The notes beneath the pieces are model-generated. The model ran no database searches. It saw only the letters and a program-made list of their open reading frames with translations, and was not told the origin of the DNA. Positions 59,190 to 64,000 of a stretch of 64,000 nt of DNA are shown here, piece by piece. The DNA is taken from NCBI GenBank assembly GCA_032358165.1, contig JAALGY010000011.1, positions 496,001-560,000 on the forward strand, read 5' to 3'. Each line of letters opens with the position of its first letter. Within the stretch, counting starts at the first letter, position 1. The translations under genes and the position numbers were made by a program. The stretch comes from Diplosphaera chodatii (lineage: Eukaryota; Chlorophyta; Trebouxiophyceae; Prasiolales; Stichococcaceae).

Positions 59190-60175
59190 GCAGCGACCAT
59201 GGGGTTGCAAAGGCCTGGAGGCTATTGTACCTGCGGGACCATTGCATGAGGCGGCATACTGGCGGCTGATAGCTGCAGCAAGCATACAGAATAGATGAGG
59301 GAGGCGAAGCTTTCTGAAAAGCATTAATGGTGGCGGCCTTTGAGGTCCTCTGCCGAGTGGCGGTGGCCGCCACAGCAAAGCAGCCAGCACATGTCCCTGA
59401 GCACCAGCCGAGCAGCGTGTGACGGCACGCACCTCAGCTGGAGCACAGCAGTGAGCAGAACCGCAGGAATGCAGTTGAGCGCCGAAAGCCCCCTGCCGGG
59501 GTGGGGACGTGCTGCGCACCATCAGCGTGGGAAGTGTAGCATAGATAGGTCAGACAGATGGCAGGTGAAGCAGATTTCAGGTTGGACATGAAACCGAGAC
59601 GTGGATTGACTCTTGCAAATGCTTTCATGTTTGGTTGCGGAGGACGTCAGCAGGGAGCATAGCAGAATGTTCATCGAACCAGAGTGTGGCTGCAGGTGTG
59701 AGAGAGCACGCACTGCGGTGTGTGAGAAGTGCTGCTGGCGAATGAGCCACTGTTGTTCACCTATCGTGCCACACATAAAGTAGGTGTCCTGCTTGCAAGA
59801 CGTCAATGTAGTTGACTTCACCGTCTGAAACTTTGATGCATCATCACGAAGATTGTGGGCTAGAACAGATGAAGCACGCTGTGCACCACAAAATGTCCCT
59901 CAACACCTGATCCACCCATCAACAGCGCACACAGGTGTGGGTTGCACATCGCCGCATAGCGGCGTGTTATCCTATGCATGGGGCCACCCACGAATCCCGC
60001 CATAGTCTGAGGACATGCAAACGGCCCAATGGCTTGTGGATGGTCGTTCTCATCGGCCGTTTCCATCAGAATCCCCTGCCCAACAATCAGCATCCGCATG
60101 GCCCGCAACAAAATGGTGTACCTTGCAACCTTTGCAGTACTCTTTCTGCCGTCTTCACGTTCGTTGCACCCCCTA
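59190..60175. other. Convergent intergenic gap
   Basis: This separates the bZIP stop from the stop of the UIM gene. Short open frames on both strands (for example 59860-60111) have no coding character. I see no feature beyond expected 3' UTRs. Confidence 0.45.
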
Positions 60176-63100
60176 CTAAGCCTCGATGGGGGTGTGGTGG
60201 GATGTGGGGGTCGATGGCGTGGGCGTGTTGGTGGGCAGGTCGGGGCCGACGCCCAGCGTCGCCGATTTGCGGTCCACGTGCGCCCAGTCCCCTGCCGCCG
60301 AGCTTGCGGCGAAGGCCGCCAGCCTGCACAGGCAACAGGTGAAGCAGGTCAGCTTCACGCATCCCATCAACCATCTCATTTCAGATACAAGGAACACCTG
60401 TGCCCCTGCTAGGGTCCAGAAGGTGAGGTCCCTCTGTGATGCAGAGTGCACTGGTGGGTGATGACATGACGACAGCTCTGGGCCGGCGGCAGCACTGCAG
60501 CGCATGCCGCCTGCAGACCCTGAACCAGACCCTACCTGGCTTTCTCATCCTCTGCAGCCCGCATCAGCGCGGACGCGCGCCGCTGGTTGGGCGTCATGCG
60601 CGCCTCGGCCTCCACCCTGGCGGCCGCAGCGGCCAGCGCCGCCGCCCTGCACATCAGATCGACGATGCATGAAGCAAAGAGCAGTGCTGCATCCGTCTTC
60701 ATAAAGAGATATGATGACTGCAACAACAAAAAAGCCAGCTCGATGCTGCAGACCGCGACCCGCGAGAGGTGCCAATGGCTTGAAGTGCCACAGCCAGCCC
60801 TCAACACAGGTGCCTTGGGAAGGTGAGAACGAGCAGGGCGCTGCTGGCAAGGGCACGCACCGGGCGGCGTTCTTCTGCGAGGGCCCCAGGTGGCGCAGGC
60901 CCTTGGTACCCGCCCTGCCGACGGCAGCCACGGCGGCGACGGCGTCGCGCTCAGCGACAAGTGTGGCGGTGGCCGAGTGGCGCCGGGGGCTCGCATCCGC
61001 CAGGGAACCCAGGGTCCCGCCCCCCGGCAGCAGCGCGCCGCTGCCGGTGCGGCTGTGCAGGCGCGCCGACTCGGCGCGGATGGCCCGCAGCTCGCGGGCG
61101 CGCATGGCGGCGGCGGCGCGGCGGGAGATGTAGTCCGCGTCCGCAGCGCCGGATTCCCCGGCGCCGCTGGCCGGCGCGGAGGTGACGCGCGACAGGCGGC
61201 TCGCCTCGCTGGGGCCCACCGACGCCGTCAGCATCGAGGCATCTGTGGAGGATGATTGTTAGTTGGCAAGCGGTGGTGTGACAGCTACTGCGTCCAGCAC
61301 GGCAGATGATGTAGCTGCTGCTGCGGCAGGTCCAACAAGTTGCCTCAGATGGTGGGCAGTCCGAGCCGCACCGGATTGCCAACAGGCAGGAGCGCAAGCT
61401 TTACAGCCGCAGCCAGGCAGCTGGAGCAGCCATGGTACAGCTGCGGGGCGCACCCGAGCCGTCGACGTCGGCCGACAGCGCGGTCACGGCGCTGCCGCCG
61501 CTGCCCATGGAGCGGGCGTACTCCCAGATGCGCTCATAGGCAGACCGCTCTGCCGCGGAGCTGAGCTGCGGCAGCGTCACGCCCTGGAGGGCGGGCCCAG
61601 GGTGTGGACCAGGGTTGGGGCCGCCGCTGCCGGCGGGCCCGCTGCTGCCGCCGCTGCCGCTGGCGCCGCCAGCGCTCTCGGGGGGCGTGACCCAGTGCGT
61701 GGCCTCGCCCCGCTGCGGCACGCTGTGCGAGCGCAGCGCCTGCGGTGGACACAGTGGTGTTGTGTGCAGAGCTTGAGGCTGAGGAGCCACAGCAACGAAC
61801 TGACAGTTCATGGGCTCGTATTTGAGCCCAGGACTTGGCAGCGTGCCTGCTTGTGGACAGCTTGTGTTGGTGCACTAGCGCATGTACTCCAGCGCATCAG
61901 CAGAATGGTCTCTGCAACGGAGGCTTGCGGTCTGCAGTACCAGTGCATCCTGAGCAGACCCAGCCTCCTGTGCACCCAGCACCCAGCACCATCAGCCTGC
62001 TCCCAAACAGATATGTGGGTTTTTGGGCTCACCGGCTGCGCCCGGCTGGAGGGGGGCGCCGCAGCCTGCAGCGCGCACAGCTGGCGCTCCAGGGAGGCCC
62101 GCCGCCCCTGCTCGTCCTCCAGCAGCCGCTCCAGCGCGAAGCGCCGCTCCCGCTCCAGCTGCAGCCGCCGCTGCACCACAAGGACAAAAGGCATGGCATC
62201 AGCCAGCATGCTCGGGGCGCAAGCTTGCGTAGGCCCGGCTCTCATTTGCATCGCATGCCTGACTTGTGTGGGCGGACCTGGCTTTGCAGTACATGTCGAG
62301 TATGCCAGGGTCGTATGAAAACGTGCTACAACTGATTGCACCTGCTCGCGGTCATTGGAGCTGGAGCGCCGCAGGGGGGCCAGGCGGGCCAGGCCCTCCA
62401 GGGTGGGCGCGACACCGCCGCCGGTGCTGCCGCTGACGCCGATCGTACCGACGACGCCGCCGCTGCGCCGCTGCAGCATCTGCTGCCGGTGCGCCTCGAG
62501 CGACGCGCGCCGCTCCTGCTGCAGCGACTGCCGCTGCTCCTGCCGCTCACCGGTAACCACTGCAGCGTGGGGCGGGCGGTCCAATGACCGTTGCCGCTGC
62601 TGCTGCCGGCGCTGCTGGGACAGCGGATTCGCATACGGCAGCTGATCCCCTTGTGGCTCGGCACGCTGCCGCCGCCGGGCTGCGCTGGGGCGCTCGGGGA
62701 CAGCAGTGACGAAGCTGGCCCGCCTGACGTCCGCCGCATGCTCCCCAGCCCCCAGCACCGGCGCCGACAGCTGCTGCAGCGGCACCGGCTGGATCTCGCT
62801 GGTCACCGGCAGCCGATGCAGCCTCGTGAGAACCGCTGCTGCTGGCGCCTGCCCCACAAACTGGCTGAAACCCGCGAATTGGCCGAAACTCGGCTGCGGG
62901 GACGCCGCCGCGGTGGCGTAGCTGCCGCTGGGGCGGCGCTGGGCGTCGGGCAGGGGGCCGAGGCGGCCGGGGGCACGGGTCTCGTCCGCTGCTGCGGTCC
63001 CAAAGCTGCTGTCGCTGCGACGGCGGCCCGAGCTGCTGGCCTGGCTCGCACGCCGGAAGGCCTCCTCCTCGACCGTGGGTGGCAGCGTCCACTGAGGGGG

Positions 63101-64000
63101 CTGCCGGCGGGAGTAGCCATCCCGGGGGCTGGCGCCCTGCCCGGGCCACGAGGCCGTCCGGGGACTCTGCCCTGTAGCGGACTCGGCGACGTGGCAGGTG
63201 CCGAAGCTGGAGCTGCTGTCGCCCGCCATGCTGTGCCCGGCGTCCGAGCTGTCGTCGCCGGTGCCGCCGCCGCCGCCGTCTGCAGCGGGGTGGAACTCGT
63301 CGCTGACAAGCGGGCTGCCGAGCATGCTGTCGAACCGCACGCTGCCGCCGCGCCCGCTGCCGAAGTCGGCGCTGCCAGGCGTGCCGCCGTGGGGCGGCAG
63401 ATCGGCGCCAGGGCTGCGCTCTGCATGGTCGCCGTCTGTGGAATCGGAGCCATCGCCAGCTGCCCACGCCTGCCGCGTGTCAATTGTGATGCTGGGGCGG
63501 GTGGCGGCCGCTGCGCCGGCCACCACAGCGAAGCCCTTGCGCCGGTTGAGCTCGACCTGCGCGCAGCGGCACAGCAACTGAGCACATGTGCCCGCAAAAA
63601 ACGCAAGGCGATGATCCTTCCTGCAGCGAACGGCGCCTCCTTCCGTGCCTTGCCGGGCAGGCTGTGCCGCGCTCAAACTGCCCTCTGGTCCGCACGACAC
63701 ATGGCACAGAGCACGTGCCACACTTGCGTGCATCACCTGCGCCGAGGCGATGGCCTCCGCGTCCTCCAGGCTGATGGGCTCCGCCAGGACCGCCTCGGCA
63801 GCTTCTGCCTCGGATTTGGACACCGCCATCGCCACCGCCAGCTCCTCCTCTTCCTCGCGCAGCCGCTCCCGCAGCTTGGCGTCCTGTAGCACAGGACATT
63901 GTACGGTTCATCAGACAGCTGCTTGCCGCTGGCGTAGACCAGCGTCTGCTGCTGGGAGACCGCAGGGGCTGCTGCCGAGCAGCTGGACACGGCGCAAAGG
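60176..64000 (-). CDS. UIM-containing disordered protein, 5' end outside window
   Basis: I do not recognise the whole protein. Seven phase-consistent exons (63883-63737, 63556-62342, 62170-62033, 61739-61454, 61242-60861, 60646-60536, 60323-60176) encode about 808 aa up to a TAG. The first visible exon holds a good ubiquitin-interacting motif: EEEEELAVAMAVSKSEAE, with the acidic cluster, central Ala and Ser that define the motif. A 405-residue Ser/Gly/Gln-rich exon follows, then a charged coiled-coil exon (RRLQLERERRFALERLLEDE), then Pro/Gly-rich and Ala/Arg helical segments ending in a Pro/Thr tail. The segment upstream of 63883 probably contains an earlier exon (VYASGKQLSDEP) but its splice is unclear. 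Binding of ubiquitinated cargo, for example in trafficking, is inferred from the UIM alone. Confidence 0.7.

Noticed and set aside
62591..63889. 432-aa open frame on the plus strand
   Set aside because: It mirrors the 405-codon exon of the UIM gene. It has Arg/Ala-rich shadow composition and no splice logic.
1..64000. CRISPR arrays, insertion sequences, tRNA or rRNA genes, retroelement or viral coding sequence
   Set aside because: No regularly spaced repeats, inverted-repeat-flanked transposase, cloverleaf or rRNA-like tract, or polymerase/integrase motif was seen by eye. A tRNAscan and repeat search would be decisive.

Overview
This window looks like nuclear DNA of a GC-rich, intron-rich green alga. 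Nearly every gene is split into many short exons with GT-AG introns (donors often GTGAGC or GTGCGC, acceptors often CTGCAG). Exon coding is Ala/Gly/Ser/Gln-rich. The gene content is plant-lineage: a SNM1-ligase fusion of the DNA ligase VI type, a plant-type violaxanthin de-epoxidase, an SBP-box factor, and a TKL receptor kinase. The canonical violaxanthin de-epoxidase points to a trebouxiophyte (Chlorella-like) alga rather than a Chlamydomonas-like one, but this is inference. I found no bacterial operons, CRISPR arrays, insertion sequences, viral genes or tRNA/rRNA genes that I could support.

Layout: 1-1735 (-) 3' part of an unrecognised disordered protein gene. 2414-4092 (-) CPBP/CAAX-type intramembrane protease. 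4968-17688 (+) one 37-exon gene for a DNA ligase VI homologue of about 2033 aa: SNM1/beta-CASP nuclease, long linker, UBA-like helix, PIP box, ATP-dependent ligase. 18151-19964 (-) unrecognised Gln/Ala-rich protein. 21044-25815 (+) membrane-anchored pepsin-family aspartic protease (about 767 aa). 26371-29638 (+) violaxanthin de-epoxidase (about 509 aa). 30256-38435 (+) polytopic-membrane class 3 (DAG-type) lipase (about 941 aa). 39250-46674 (-) receptor-like kinase (about 1172 aa). 48868-53893 (-) SBP-box transcription factor. 55196-59189 (+) bZIP transcription factor (about 554 aa). 60176-64000 (-) UIM-containing disordered protein, 5' end outside the window.

The genes are independent single units, not an operon. 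Two pairs are head-to-head and may share promoters: the protease with the ligase, and the SBP with the bZIP factor. Three pairs converge. Functional themes are DNA repair (ligase VI), chloroplast photoprotection (violaxanthin de-epoxidase, possibly the CPBP protease), lipid signalling and membrane reception, and transcription.

Gene models were built by hand, joining exons by splice sites, codon phase and protein continuity. For the ligase, aspartic protease, violaxanthin de-epoxidase, lipase and bZIP genes the summed exon lengths are exact multiples of three with a single stop, which supports the models. First exons (transit or signal regions) and some last exons remain tentative. The most noteworthy points are the domain architecture of the ligase (PIP box assembled across a splice junction, low-complexity insertions inside the catalytic core), recurrent GC-AG introns, and local duplications that copy splice sites. 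I see no clear evidence of a wholly new biological system.
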